A stretch of DNA of 36,579 bases. It comes from Candidatus Gemmiger faecavium (GTDB taxonomy: Bacteria; Bacillota; Clostridia; Oscillospirales; Ruminococcaceae). How positions within the stretch are numbered: the stretch's first letter is position 1; each line of letters begins with the position of its first letter. Below the pieces are notes generated by a model that made no database searches, was not told where the DNA came from, and saw only the letters and a program-made list of their open reading frames with translations. Shown here piece by piece: positions 8,918-19,875 of the stretch. The position numbers and the translations under genes were made by a program. The DNA lies in contig DXFO01000059.1 in assembly GCA_019114415.1 (NCBI GenBank), positions 1 through 36,579 of the forward strand, in the 5' to 3' direction.

Positions 8918-8962
8918 GCCGCCCCGCCGGGGTCCGTAACGGGACCCTGACGGGGCGGTTTT
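8918..8962. terminator. Bidirectional terminator between kinase and lipoprotein genes
   Basis: Stem CCGCCCCG / CGGGGCGG plus an inner GGGTCC / GGACCC helix, with a T-run on the right and an A-run (six A) on the left. It serves the plus-strand kinase operon and the convergent minus-strand lipoprotein gene. Confidence 0.88.
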
Positions 8963-8980
8963 CATTTTCTGTTTTTCAGA

Positions 8981-10348
8981 TCAGATGTCCCGTTCCCCGG
9001 ATGCACCGTCCAGGTGGGCCACATCATAGGGCAGGGCGTATTCCAGCAGGGCGCAGACATCCTCCCATTCGACGGTGCCGTCCTTGGTAGTGCCGTCCAA
9101 GACGCGGACCACGATCCAGGGGAAACTGGTCGACTGCGCGCTCACCTGGTCCTCCAGATAGCTCCAGGCAAAATAGTTCGACCCCGAGATACCATTTTTC
9201 TCGTACTCCACCCACATGATGCTGAAAGGCTGGGTCGCGGTATCGTAGAAGTTGGTGTCGGGGTACAGATCCGGATATTCGTTGTAAAGTTCCTCGTAAT
9301 ACCCCTCGATCAGGTCCAGATCGTTTTCGGCGATGGTGGTGAACATCTGATAGCTGACCGTGCGGTCCAATTCCTCATTATAGAACTCTACCCGGTCGTA
9401 GTCGCTGTCGGACAGTTCATAGCCTTCCGGTTTGACAATATCCATGTAGTAGCTGCCTTCCCGGATGGTATACGTCCCGTTGCCGTTGTCCGGGTTGCCC
9501 TGGGCCAGGCGCTCCGACTGTGCGGCGGCGGCACTGGCTTCCGCCGGCAGCGCGGGGATCTGCTGCGGCTCATAGGAAGTGTAGTCACAGACCATGGTGA
9601 AATCACCGACGCTGTAACTCAGGCCGGTGCCGTCCATCAGGTCGTTCATCACCGTGTCCAGGCCCAGAACGTCGCACTCCATGCGGATGGGCAGATAGGT
9701 GTCCTTGTTCACGTACATCCGCACGTCGGCGCTCACGGCGGAAAAGTCCAGAACGTCCTCGGTCATGTCGGAAGCGGCCTGACCGGCTCCGGCCAGTTCC
9801 CCCATCATATTGCCCAGCAGGGGGCGCAGAGCATCCCCCGACACCGTTCCCACCAGGCAGACCGCCGGCACCCCGTCCAGTTCCTTTACTTCCTTATCAA
9901 AGGTCAGGGCTTCCGGGTCGTCAAACTCCAACGCCAGGCCCGCCTGCACCATGGAGGAATCCACCTCATTGCACAGCCAGATCCCGCCCGTGTGGAGGTA
10001 CTGCATCACTTTGCCGTTTTCCTCCAGAAGATAGCTCTCCATGGACAGGGGCACCCGGACGCCCATCATCTCGTACCCCATTTCCAGTTCCATGTACGCC
10101 TGCTGAGGGTCCGGGGAATAGATCAGGCTTTCTTCCAGGGAGACGGTGGTATCCACTTCCAGCCCGGCAACCCCCATGGAAATATCGATCTGTCCCGAGA
10201 GGTTCGCTGCCGTGCAGGGCGTTCTGGCCATGGTCTCCGCCACGCGCTCCGCCGTCCTGGCAGGCGTCATGGGGCTGCATCCCTGCAATGACAGCATCAG
10301 CGCCGCAGCCAGCATGCCCGCCGCAGCGTGAAGGGTCCTCCGCTTCAT
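8981..10348 (-). CDS. Secreted lipoprotein, DUF6612/LolA-like
   Basis: 455-residue surface lipoprotein. It has a lipoprotein signal peptide with a charged start (MKRRT), a hydrophobic core and an LQGC lipobox near residues 20-23. The N-terminal half (to about residue 260) consists of alternating beta-type segments like those of LolA/LppX-type or DUF6612 lipoproteins of Gram-positives. The C-terminal half, after an Ala-rich linker, is rich in Tyr, Asp and Glu and not recognised. Start at ATG 10348 on the minus strand, with AGGAGAGG six bases upstream; a longer frame to 10441 has no signal peptide at its start. It stands alone, convergent with the kinase. Lipoprotein call is firm; family is an inference. 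Confidence 0.85.
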   Translation of the reverse strand: MKRRTLHAAAGMLAAALMLSLQGCSPMTPARTAERVAETMARTPCTAANLSGQIDISMGVAGLEVDTTVSLEESLIYSPDPQQAYMELEMGYEMMGVRVPLSMESYLLEENGKVMQYLHTGGIWLCNEVDSSMVQAGLALEFDDPEALTFDKEVKELDGVPAVCLVGTVSGDALRPLLGNMMGELAGAGQAASDMTEDVLDFSAVSADVRMYVNKDTYLPIRMECDVLGLDTVMNDLMDGTGLSYSVGDFTMVCDYTSYEPQQIPALPAEASAAAAQSERLAQGNPDNGNGTYTIREGSYYMDIVKPEGYELSDSDYDRVEFYNEELDRTVSYQMFTTIAENDLDLIEGYYEELYNEYPDLYPDTNFYDTATQPFSIMWVEYEKNGISGSNYFAWSYLEDQVSAQSTSFPWIVVRVLDGTTKDGTVEWEDVCALLEYALPYDVAHLDGASGERDI

Positions 10349-10400
10349 ATGATCCTCTCCTTTTCCCGTAACCGGAACATCATACACATCGTATAAGGAG

Positions 10401-10409
10401 ATTGTACCA
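10401..10409 (-). promoter_or_regulatory. Possible extended -10 of the lipoprotein gene
   Basis: On the minus strand TGGTACAAT matches an extended -10 element; a TATAAT also occurs at 10431-10436. Neither has a convincing -35, so the true start point is uncertain. Confidence 0.25.
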
Positions 10410-10472
10410 TGGTTTTCACAGTTTTTCCATATTATATACACATTTTACATGGAGTTTTGGCGTTTTTGTCCA

Positions 10473-10955
10473 TTACCGGGTGCGAAGCCAGTATTCCCCC
10501 ATGCTGGCGCCGGGCTTTCCGGTGACTTCATCCGCCAGGTATTCCCGCAGGGCGGGGGTATCCGGCTGCCAGGCAAGGGCCTGCGCCTCGGTTGGATATT
10601 CGATCTCGGCGTAGAAAAAGGCCCCCGGCTGGCCCGCATCCACCTGATTGACTTCCAGCGTCAGGCCGCCGGGCAGGGCGTAGCCCCGGCGCACCTTGAC
10701 GATCAGCGGTTTGCCGATCAGGTGTTCCAGCCGGTCAAACAGGTCGGGAGCGATGTCGGTCTCGATCTCCTCCCGGGAGAGCGTTCCCTCCCCCTTGAAG
10801 CAAAGCACATGCCGGGTGGGACCGCCGGTCAGCGCTTCCCGCCGGATGCGCACCGTGGGGCGGACACTGATGTACCCCTGGTCCATGCGGTATTCCTCGG
10901 TGCAGGACAGACCTTCCGGCCAGCCTGTTACCATCCATTTGCGTTCGATCTCCAT
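10473..10955 (-). CDS. CYTH-domain protein (triphosphate tunnel metalloenzyme family)
   Basis: 160-residue protein that opens with the CYTH signature MEIERKW (the ExExK motif). It carries the expected alternating basic and acidic strands: RIRR, VLCFKGEG, EIETDI, IVKVRRGY, LTLEVNQVD and FFYAEIEYP. Characterised relatives hydrolyse inorganic triphosphate or thiamine triphosphate using a beta-tunnel and divalent metal. Which substrate applies here cannot be told. Start at ATG 10955 with AAAGGAG eight bases upstream. Single gene, divergent from the rRNA methyltransferase. Confidence 0.9.
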   Translation of the reverse strand: MEIERKWMVTGWPEGLSCTEEYRMDQGYISVRPTVRIRREALTGGPTRHVLCFKGEGTLSREEIETDIAPDLFDRLEHLIGKPLIVKVRRGYALPGGLTLEVNQVDAGQPGAFFYAEIEYPTEAQALAWQPDTPALREYLADEVTGKPGASMGEYWLRTR

Positions 10956-11009
10956 AAAGTACTCCTTTCGCCGTGGGCGCGGCACCGTTCCTGGCTGTCA
11001 GTTTCCTTT

Positions 11010-11018
11010 ATTATAGCA
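11010..11018 (-). promoter_or_regulatory. Extended -10 promoter of the CYTH gene
   Basis: On the minus strand TGCTATAAT, a perfect extended -10, lies 55 bases before the CYTH start codon. No good -35 at 17 bases, as is usual for extended -10 promoters. Confidence 0.55.
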
Positions 11019-11065
11019 CGCCGGTATCGCTTTGCGGGGAATGGGTCTGACTTTTTGCCGTTGTC

Positions 11066-11094
11066 TTGCGTATTGGGCAGCAAAACGGTATACT
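11066..11094 (+). promoter_or_regulatory. Promoter of the rlmI-like gene
   Basis: TTGCGT (11066-11071), 17-base spacer, TATACT (11089-11094), 42 bases before the start codon at 11136. Confidence 0.65.
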
Positions 11095-11135
11095 GATACC
11101 GATTGATTTTAAGAATAAGAAAAGGACGACTGCCC

Positions 11136-12368
11136 ATGAAAACCGAGCGTGAATGGCCTGCCTTCACCGTTTCCAAAAAAGCCGCGGCCAGCCTGGCCGC
11201 CGGACACCCCTGGGTCTATGACAACGAGATCACCCAGGCTCCCGATCCGCTGCCCGCTCCCGGCGGCCTTGCCGACGTCCTGAGCCCCAAAGGCAGCTAT
11301 CTGGGCACTGCCATGTTCAGCCCTGCCAGCCGCATCCGGCTGCGGGTATTGAGCCGCAATGCCAACGACCGGTTTGACGCGCCGTTCTGGCGCCGCCGCC
11401 TGGAATACGCCTGGGCCTACCGCAAGCAGGTCATGGGCGAGACCGACTGCCAGTGCTGCCGTTTTGTTTTCGGCGAGGCAGATTCCCTGCCCGGGCTGAC
11501 CGTGGACCGGTTCGGTCCCCTGCTGGTCACCCAGATCACCAGCGTGGGCATCGAGACCCGCAAGGACATGATCCTGCCCATGCTGGCGGACGTCCTGCGC
11601 GCCGACGGCCAGCGCATCGACGGCATCTTTGAGCGCAACGACCTGGCTCTCCGGGACAAGGAGGGCCTGCCCCGGGGCAAGGGCTGGTATGCCCTGCCCG
11701 GCGAACCGCTGCCCCAAAGCCCCGTGACCGAGATCTGTGAAAACGGCGTCTACTATGCCGTGGACGTGGAGAACGGCCAGAAAACCGGGTTCTTCCTGGA
11801 CCAGAAATACAATCGCCGGGCGGTGGCACACCTGGCAGCCGGGCGCACCGTGCTGGACTGCTTTACCCACACAGGCAGCTTTGCCCTCAATGCCGCCAAA
11901 GGCGGGGCGGCCCACGTCACGGCGGTGGACGTCAGTGCCTCGGCGCTGGAGATGGCCCGCCGCAATGCGGTGCGAAACGGTCTGGATGACCGGATGGATT
12001 TTATCTGCTCCGACGTGTTTGAGCTTTTGCCCAAGCTGGAAGCGGAAGGCCATCCCTACGATTTCATCATTCTGGACCCGCCTGCCTTTACCAAATCCCG
12101 GTCCACGGCGGCCAGCGCCATGCGCGGATACAAGGAGATCAACCTGCGGGCCATGCGCATGCTGCCCCGGGGCGGATACCTGGCCACCGCCAGCTGCAGC
12201 CATTTTGCCCCCGCCCCCGAGTTTGTGCGGATGCTCCGGGCCGCCGCCCACGATGTGGGACGCTCTTTGCGGCAGATCGAAGCCCGCCAGCAGGCTCCCG
12301 ACCACCCCATTTTGTGGGAAGTCCCCGAGACCGATTACCTGAAATTTTACCTGTTCCAGGTGGTCTGA
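11136..12368 (+). CDS. Class I SAM-dependent 23S rRNA methyltransferase, RlmI-like
   Basis: 410 residues. An N-terminal PUA-type RNA-binding domain (about residues 1-75, with HPWVYDNEI and a short barrel) precedes a Rossmann methyltransferase domain. SAM-binding motif I is LDCFTHTGSFALNAA, the acidic strand end is VTAVDVS, the catalytic-type motif is IILDPPAFTKS, and a conserved Cys follows in ATASCSHF. This is the layout of RlmI (m5C1962) and relatives; the exact target base is inferred. Start ATG 11136 with AAAGGA nine bases upstream. It is transcribed alone from the promoter at 11066, divergent from the CYTH gene. Confidence 0.9.
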   Translation: MKTEREWPAFTVSKKAAASLAAGHPWVYDNEITQAPDPLPAPGGLADVLSPKGSYLGTAMFSPASRIRLRVLSRNANDRFDAPFWRRRLEYAWAYRKQVMGETDCQCCRFVFGEADSLPGLTVDRFGPLLVTQITSVGIETRKDMILPMLADVLRADGQRIDGIFERNDLALRDKEGLPRGKGWYALPGEPLPQSPVTEICENGVYYAVDVENGQKTGFFLDQKYNRRAVAHLAAGRTVLDCFTHTGSFALNAAKGGAAHVTAVDVSASALEMARRNAVRNGLDDRMDFICSDVFELLPKLEAEGHPYDFIILDPPAFTKSRSTAASAMRGYKEINLRAMRMLPRGGYLATASCSHFAPAPEFVRMLRAAAHDVGRSLRQIEARQQAPDHPILWEVPETDYLKFYLFQVV

Positions 12369-12458
12369 CAGCCCTCACAGCCCGCGCAGCGGGTGCAAAC
12401 TATGGAAAAGCGCTAATTTTTTCCGTTACATTTCCGCTGTATTTTGGCAATGCGCCTA

Positions 12459-12487
12459 TTGCGTTTTAGCCCCACGGCCGATATAAT
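12459..12487 (+). promoter_or_regulatory. Promoter of glnN
   Basis: TTGCGT (12459-12464), 17-base spacer, perfect TATAAT (12482-12487). Predicted start near 12494, only about ten bases before the leader hairpin. Confidence 0.8.
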
Positions 12488-12503
12488 TATCACATAAACA
12501 GCA

Positions 12504-12540
12504 AGGGCGCTGCGAATGTGAGATTCGCAGCGCCTTTGTT
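12504..12540 (+). promoter_or_regulatory. Leader hairpin of glnN, possible attenuator
   Basis: GCGCTGCGAAT (12507-12517) pairs perfectly with ATTCGCAGCGC (12523-12533) around a GTGAG loop; the flanks AAG/CTT extend the stem with one bulged G. It is followed by TTTGTT, a weak T-tract, and lies between promoter and ribosome site. It could be a weak intrinsic terminator that an antiterminator overrides, or a stability hairpin. The loop does not match the six-base A1/G4 loops described for ANTAR targets. Confidence 0.55.
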
Positions 12541-12568
12541 AGTTTCCAGCAGTAAAGGAGTATGAAGT

Positions 12569-14659
<2,091 letters not shown>

Positions 14660-14736
14660 TCGCAGGCATACTGAGCTGACAGGCTAAGGCGCAGGCCAAA
14701 AAACAGCCATTCTCCTTTTCCTATTTCTTACACCAG

Positions 14737-14772
14737 CTCGGAGGGCCCGCCATCGCGGGCCTTTCGAGTTTT
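14737..14772 (+). terminator. Terminator between glnN and glnA
   Basis: A 14-bp stem (two G-U pairs) starting CTCG with a CATC loop, 14737-14768, followed by TTTT. It separates the two glutamine synthetase genes and is a candidate point for ANTAR-mediated readthrough, since I found no clear promoter between it and glnA. Confidence 0.8.
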
Positions 14773-14829
14773 GGGTGATTATCGGCAGCGCGTCCCCGTC
14801 CCGGCGGCTGCCAGGCATGGAGGTTCACC

Positions 14830-16140
14830 ATGAAACGGACTGCACAGGATATCCTGAACTTTGTGGAGGACAACGACGTCAAGTTTGTCCGGCTTGCCTT
14901 TTGCGATATTTTCGGCAACCAGAAAAACATTTCGCTGTTTGCCAGCGAGCTTCCCGGTGCCTTTGAGCACGGCGTCTGCTTTGACGGCAGTTCCATCGCC
15001 GGCTTCATGAACACCGAGGAGAGCGACCTTGTGCTGTGGCCCGACCCGGACACCGTCTGCATCCTGCCCTGGCGCCCCGCCGAGGGCCGCGTCATGCGGA
15101 TGTACTGTGACATCACCCTGCCCGACGGCAAACCCTTTGAGGGCAACTGCCGGGGATATCTGCAGTCGGTGGTGCGGCGCGCCCGGGCCATGGGCCTGGT
15201 CTGCAACGTGGGCTGCGAGTGCGAGTTCTATCTGTTTGAGACCGACGACCACGGCAATCCCACCAAGATCCCCCTGGACCGGGGCGGCTACTTTGACATT
15301 GCCCCCCTGGACAAGGGCGAGAACATCCGCCGGGAGATCTGCTTTGCCATGGAGGACCTGGGCCTGAAACCCCAGCACAGCCATCACGAGAGCGGCCACG
15401 GCCAGAATGAGGTGGATTTCCTCTATGCCCCGGCCCTGCGCTCCGCCGACAATCTCAACACCTTCAAGAGCACCGTCAAGGCCATTGCCGGGCGAAACGG
15501 CCTGTTCGCCAGCTTTATGCCCAAGCCCTTGCGGGATCAGGCAGGCAGCGGTCTGCACGTCAACATCTCCCTCAAGCGGGACGGCGAAAACCTGTTTGCC
15601 GGGGACATCCAGCCCGACAGCGAAGCCGGGCACTTCATTGCCGGCATCCTGGCCCATGCCCGGGAGCTGACGGCGTTCTGCAATCCCCTGCCCAACAGCT
15701 ACGCCCGTTTTGGCAGCTGCGAGGCGCCCCAGTATATCAGCTGGAGCCGCCAGAACCGCAGCCAGCTGGTGCGTCTGCCCTCCGCCCAGGGAGAGCTCTG
15801 CCGCATGGAAATGCGCAGCCCCGACCCCTCCTGCAACCCGCACCTGGCCATCGGTTTGATCCTGGCTGCGGGCCTGGACGGCATCCAGAACAAGCTGCCC
15901 CTGCCCGAGCCGGTCAACCGCAACCTGTTTTTACATTCCAGCACCCAGGGGTTGGAAAGCCTGCCCCGCTCCCTGCGGGAGGCCATCACGGTGGCCGCCG
16001 AGAGCGAATTTATCTCCAACGAACTGCCGCTGGCCCTGCTGAACAAATACTTTGAGCACCAGACCCGGCTGTGCCTGGACTACGAGAACGCCCCCGACCC
16101 CGAAGCCTGGGAGCGGGAGCACTGCTTCCCCATGATCTGA
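14830..16140 (+). CDS. glnA: Glutamine synthetase type I (clostridial subgroup)
   Basis: 436 residues. Metal and substrate motifs of GSI are present: FDGSSIAGF, CECEFYLFE, HHESGHGQNEVDF, GSGLHVNIS, SRQNRSQLVR and RMEMRSPDPSCNP. The loop that in classical GSI reads KRLVPGYEAP is one residue shorter here (ARFGSCEAP), as I recall for a GSI subgroup common in Clostridia. The C-terminus is short and I see no adenylylation-type Tyr motif. Start ATG 14830 with GGAGG seven bases upstream. It sits 170 bases after glnN, behind a terminator, and 49 bases before the ANTAR gene, with which it is likely cotranscribed. Whether it makes glutamine or has a related role is not settled by sequence. Confidence 0.92.
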   Translation: MKRTAQDILNFVEDNDVKFVRLAFCDIFGNQKNISLFASELPGAFEHGVCFDGSSIAGFMNTEESDLVLWPDPDTVCILPWRPAEGRVMRMYCDITLPDGKPFEGNCRGYLQSVVRRARAMGLVCNVGCECEFYLFETDDHGNPTKIPLDRGGYFDIAPLDKGENIRREICFAMEDLGLKPQHSHHESGHGQNEVDFLYAPALRSADNLNTFKSTVKAIAGRNGLFASFMPKPLRDQAGSGLHVNISLKRDGENLFAGDIQPDSEAGHFIAGILAHARELTAFCNPLPNSYARFGSCEAPQYISWSRQNRSQLVRLPSAQGELCRMEMRSPDPSCNPHLAIGLILAAGLDGIQNKLPLPEPVNRNLFLHSSTQGLESLPRSLREAITVAAESEFISNELPLALLNKYFEHQTRLCLDYENAPDPEAWEREHCFPMI

Positions 16141-16189
16141 ACGCCGCGCTGTTCCTGACAGCAAACCTTTGCCGAAAGGAGGGACCCGG

Positions 16190-16765
16190 ATGCCTCTGGC
16201 ATTGATCGCATCCGCCGGTGTAAACGCCAACGAATACCTGGCCAAGCACATCGCCGACCTGGGCTATCCGCGTCCGGTCATTGTGGCCAGCGGCGGCGAA
16301 GCCCGCCGGCGCCTGGCGGAGAAGGATTTTGAGATCGTGGTCATCAACACGCCGCTGCCCGACGAGTTCGGTCATGAACTGGGCAGCTATGCGGTGGAAT
16401 CCTCCCATGCGGGGGTCCTGCTGCTGGCCAAATCCGGCACGGCGGAGCAGATCTCGGGCAATTTGCAGCAAAACGGCGTGCTGGTCCTGGCCAAGCCCTT
16501 TTCCGCGGCACAGTTCCGCCAGGCAGTGCAGATGGCTTCCAGCTGCTGCCGCCGCCTGGCCCCGCTGCTGGAGGAGAATGCCCGCCTTGTGGACAAGATC
16601 GCCCAGCTGCGTCTGGTGGACCGTGCCAAATGCATGCTCATTGAAAAGCGCGGCATGACCGAAGCCGATGCCCACCGCCTGATCGAGAAGCGGGCCATGG
16701 ATACCCGCACCAGCCGGGGCGAGGTGGCCGCCGCCCTGTTGGACGAGGAGGACGACGAACTCTGA
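16190..16765 (+). CDS. ANTAR-domain RNA-binding antiterminator with pseudo-receiver
   Basis: 191 residues. The N-terminal 115 or so residues have the length and strand pattern of a receiver, but the position of the phosphoacceptor Asp is Asn53 (IVVINTPLPDEFG) and the acidic pocket at the N-terminus is missing, so ordinary phosphorylation is unlikely. A helical ANTAR domain follows (about residues 130-185: DRAKCMLIEKRGMTEADAH and LIEKRAMDTR). ANTAR proteins bind paired hairpins in mRNA leaders and prevent termination; regulators of this kind beside glutamine synthetase genes are known in Clostridium. Start ATG 16190 with AAAGGAGG six to seven bases upstream; an in-frame TTG at 16169 is unlikely. 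Targets are probably glnN/glnA (inference). Confidence 0.88.
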   Translation: MPLALIASAGVNANEYLAKHIADLGYPRPVIVASGGEARRRLAEKDFEIVVINTPLPDEFGHELGSYAVESSHAGVLLLAKSGTAEQISGNLQQNGVLVLAKPFSAAQFRQAVQMASSCCRRLAPLLEENARLVDKIAQLRLVDRAKCMLIEKRGMTEADAHRLIEKRAMDTRTSRGEVAAALLDEEDDEL

Positions 16766-16805
16766 CCGTCCCCTTGCCGCAAAAATACTTGTGTGCGTTC
16801 CGCCA

Positions 16806-16837
16806 AGGCCGCTCCCGCCGGGTGCGGCCTCTGTTTT
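16806..16837 (+). terminator. Terminator after the ANTAR gene
   Basis: Stem AGGCCGC (16806-16812) with GCGGCCT (16824-16830), an 11-base loop, then CTGTTTT. The T-run is short. Confidence 0.65.
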
Positions 16838-16881
16838 GGCCCGGAGCGCCAAAAACCTGTTTTTCGCCCTGTCCGGTCGGT

Positions 16882-16908
16882 TTGAAACCGTCCGGGCCGG
16901 GATATGAT
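16882..16908 (+). promoter_or_regulatory. Probable promoter of pyrG
   Basis: TTGAAA at 16882-16887 and TATGAT at 16903-16908, but with a 15-base spacer; TGATAT at 16905 gives 17. The region is AT-rich against GC-rich surroundings and lies 40-60 bases before the start codon. Confidence 0.4.
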
Positions 16909-16945
16909 ATATTTCAAATTGGTATAAGATGGGGAGGATGTGTAT

Positions 16946-18595
<1,650 letters not shown>

Positions 18596-18600
18596 CTTTC

Positions 18601-18645
18601 CGCGCCCGGATGCCTGCTCTTTTGCGGCCTTCCGGGCGCGTTTTG
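18601..18645 (+). terminator. Terminator after pyrG
   Basis: Perfect 10-bp stem CGCGCCCGGA / TCCGGGCGCG with a 20-base loop, then TTTT, five bases after the stop codon. Confidence 0.85.
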
Positions 18646-18948
18646 CATCTCCGCGGGCCTGTCTTTGGAGCAAAGCCGAGATGTAAAAACTTTGGTTTGA
18701 CTGTAAAATTTTCCGCCCTCTTGCAAAATCACAGCCGGCTGTGTCGTATGGATGGATAGAAGTCCTGAAGGAGCGGACCGCCGTCCGTACCCGCTGCCGG
18801 GCGGAATCTTTTCGGGCAGAATCACAGATTCACGCCTGGCCGTGCAAAATTCCTTGTATAATTTTGTACTACACTCCTTGGGGACGATGCTGTATAATAT
18901 GGATACCCGGGAGCGCCCTTGCCCCGGCCACAAAAAAGGAGCTGTACT
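18646..18948. other. Intergenic region with several inverted repeats
   Basis: About 300 bases without a supportable gene. It holds CATCTC...GAGATG enclosing CTTTG...CAAAG near 18646-18683, a perfect 14-base palindrome CACAGCCGGCTGTG at 18730-18743, and a CGGAC/GTCCG hairpin near 18775-18790. Two TATAAT hexamers lie at 18857-18862 and 18893-18898; the second fits a promoter for the PAP2 gene though no good -35 is visible. A small RNA or complex regulatory region is possible but not shown. Confidence 0.35.
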
Positions 18949-19641
18949 ATGGTTACCTGGTGTAAGCGCCATCCCATTCAGTTCATGGCGCTGTATCTGG
19001 TTTTCTACTTATCGTTTTTCACCCTGCTGGAACGCAGCATTGTGCCCACCGTGATTTTCCACTGTGCGCTGGATGACATGATCCCCTTTGTCAAATATGC
19101 CATCATCCCGTACTATCTGTGGTTCGGCTGGATCGTCTGCACGCTGTTCTGGCTGCTGTGGTTTGCGCCCAAACGGGAGTTCTGGCGGCTGTGCCTGCCT
19201 CTGTTCGCGGGTATGACCCTGTCGCTGATGTTCTGCGCCATCGTTCCCAACGGCGTCTCGCTGCGGCCTGCCGCCATCGAGGGCACCGACATCTTCTCCA
19301 CCCTGGTCCGCGGCCTGTGGAGCGCCGATACCTCCACCAACGTCTGCCCGTCCATCCACGTGTTCAATTCCGTCACGCTGGATATGGCTTTCCAGCGCTC
19401 CACCCTGCTGGCCAAACCCAAGTACCGTCTGGTCCGCTGGGGCGCGCATCTGCTGGATGTGTCCATCGTGCTGTCCACCATGCTGCTCAAGCAGCACTCG
19501 GTCATTGACGTGGTCTGCGGCATTGTGCTGGCCATCGTTCTGGACCGCGCCGCCACCGCCGTCTCCGTCATGCTGGAACGCCGCCCCGCCGTGCTGGCGC
19601 CGGCTGCCGAACAGCCCCACGCAGCCCTGGAACACGAATAA
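18949..19641 (+). CDS. PAP2-superfamily membrane protein
   Basis: 230-residue membrane protein with about six hydrophobic helices. PAP2 (lipid phosphatase/phosphotransferase) motif 2 is CPSIHVFNS and motif 3 is KQHSVIDVV (His-x3-Asp), so the two catalytic His are present. Motif 1 (Lys-x6-Arg-Pro) is only partly kept: VPNGVSLRP has the Arg-Pro but Val where Lys is expected, which recalls the Aur1/inositolphosphotransferase-like branch. Likely acts on a phospholipid or polyprenyl phosphate at the outer membrane face. Start ATG 18949 with AAAAGGAG about eight bases upstream. Monocistronic with its own terminator. Confidence 0.82.
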   Translation: MVTWCKRHPIQFMALYLVFYLSFFTLLERSIVPTVIFHCALDDMIPFVKYAIIPYYLWFGWIVCTLFWLLWFAPKREFWRLCLPLFAGMTLSLMFCAIVPNGVSLRPAAIEGTDIFSTLVRGLWSADTSTNVCPSIHVFNSVTLDMAFQRSTLLAKPKYRLVRWGAHLLDVSIVLSTMLLKQHSVIDVVCGIVLAIVLDRAATAVSVMLERRPAVLAPAAEQPHAALEHE

Positions 19642-19645
19642 CCTC

Positions 19646-19683
19646 AATTCCCCGCTTTCCGCCGTGAGAGCGGGGAATTTTTG
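19646..19683 (+). terminator. Terminator after the PAP2 gene
   Basis: Perfect 11-bp stem AATTCCCCGCT (19646-19656) / AGCGGGGAATT (19669-19679) then TTTT. Confidence 0.9.
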
Positions 19684-19695
19684 TCGTGATTTGCC

Positions 19696-19724
19696 TTTAC
19701 CCCATGGCCTGTTTGTGCTATACT
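19696..19724 (+). promoter_or_regulatory. Probable promoter of the flavodiiron gene
   Basis: TTTACC (19696-19701), 17-base spacer, TATACT (19719-19724). It gives a 5' leader of about 145 bases. Confidence 0.45.
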
Positions 19725-19751
19725 GTGGACAAAGAAGCTGCTGTTTCTGTT

Positions 19752-19767
19752 TGTTGCGTCGGCAACA
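19752..19767. repeat. Inverted repeat in the flavodiiron leader
   Basis: TGTTGC (19752-19757) and GCAACA (19762-19767) around GTCG, about 20 bases after the predicted transcription start: an operator or small hairpin candidate. Confidence 0.35.
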
Positions 19768-19875
19768 GCGCTTCGGGCTATCACAACGTATACTGGTTAT
19801 AAATCATCGCGGGGCGGGCGCACCGTGTTTTTTTGTGTGTCCGCCCTCCATATCCACAGGGAGGTTTCAAAGCAT

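Noticed and set aside
9014-10291. 425-codon plus-strand frame opposite the lipoprotein gene
   Set aside because: Antisense shadow in GC-rich DNA: His/Val/Gly-rich translation with no family match, against a minus-strand gene with a lipobox and ribosome site.
12369-12410. CCCGC-GCA-GCGGG hairpin after the rlmI-like gene as a terminator
   Set aside because: Short stem with a three-base loop and no T-tract directly after it.
12504-12540. glnN leader as a canonical ANTAR dual-hairpin target
   Set aside because: Only one hairpin is present after the predicted start and its loop is five bases (GTGAG), not the six-base A1/G4 loop; called only as a hairpin.
16838-16945. CTP-sensitive attenuator before pyrG, as in Bacillus
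   Set aside because: No attenuator hairpin with U-tract is seen between the likely promoter and the start codon, and the start point is not clear enough to judge reiterative transcription.
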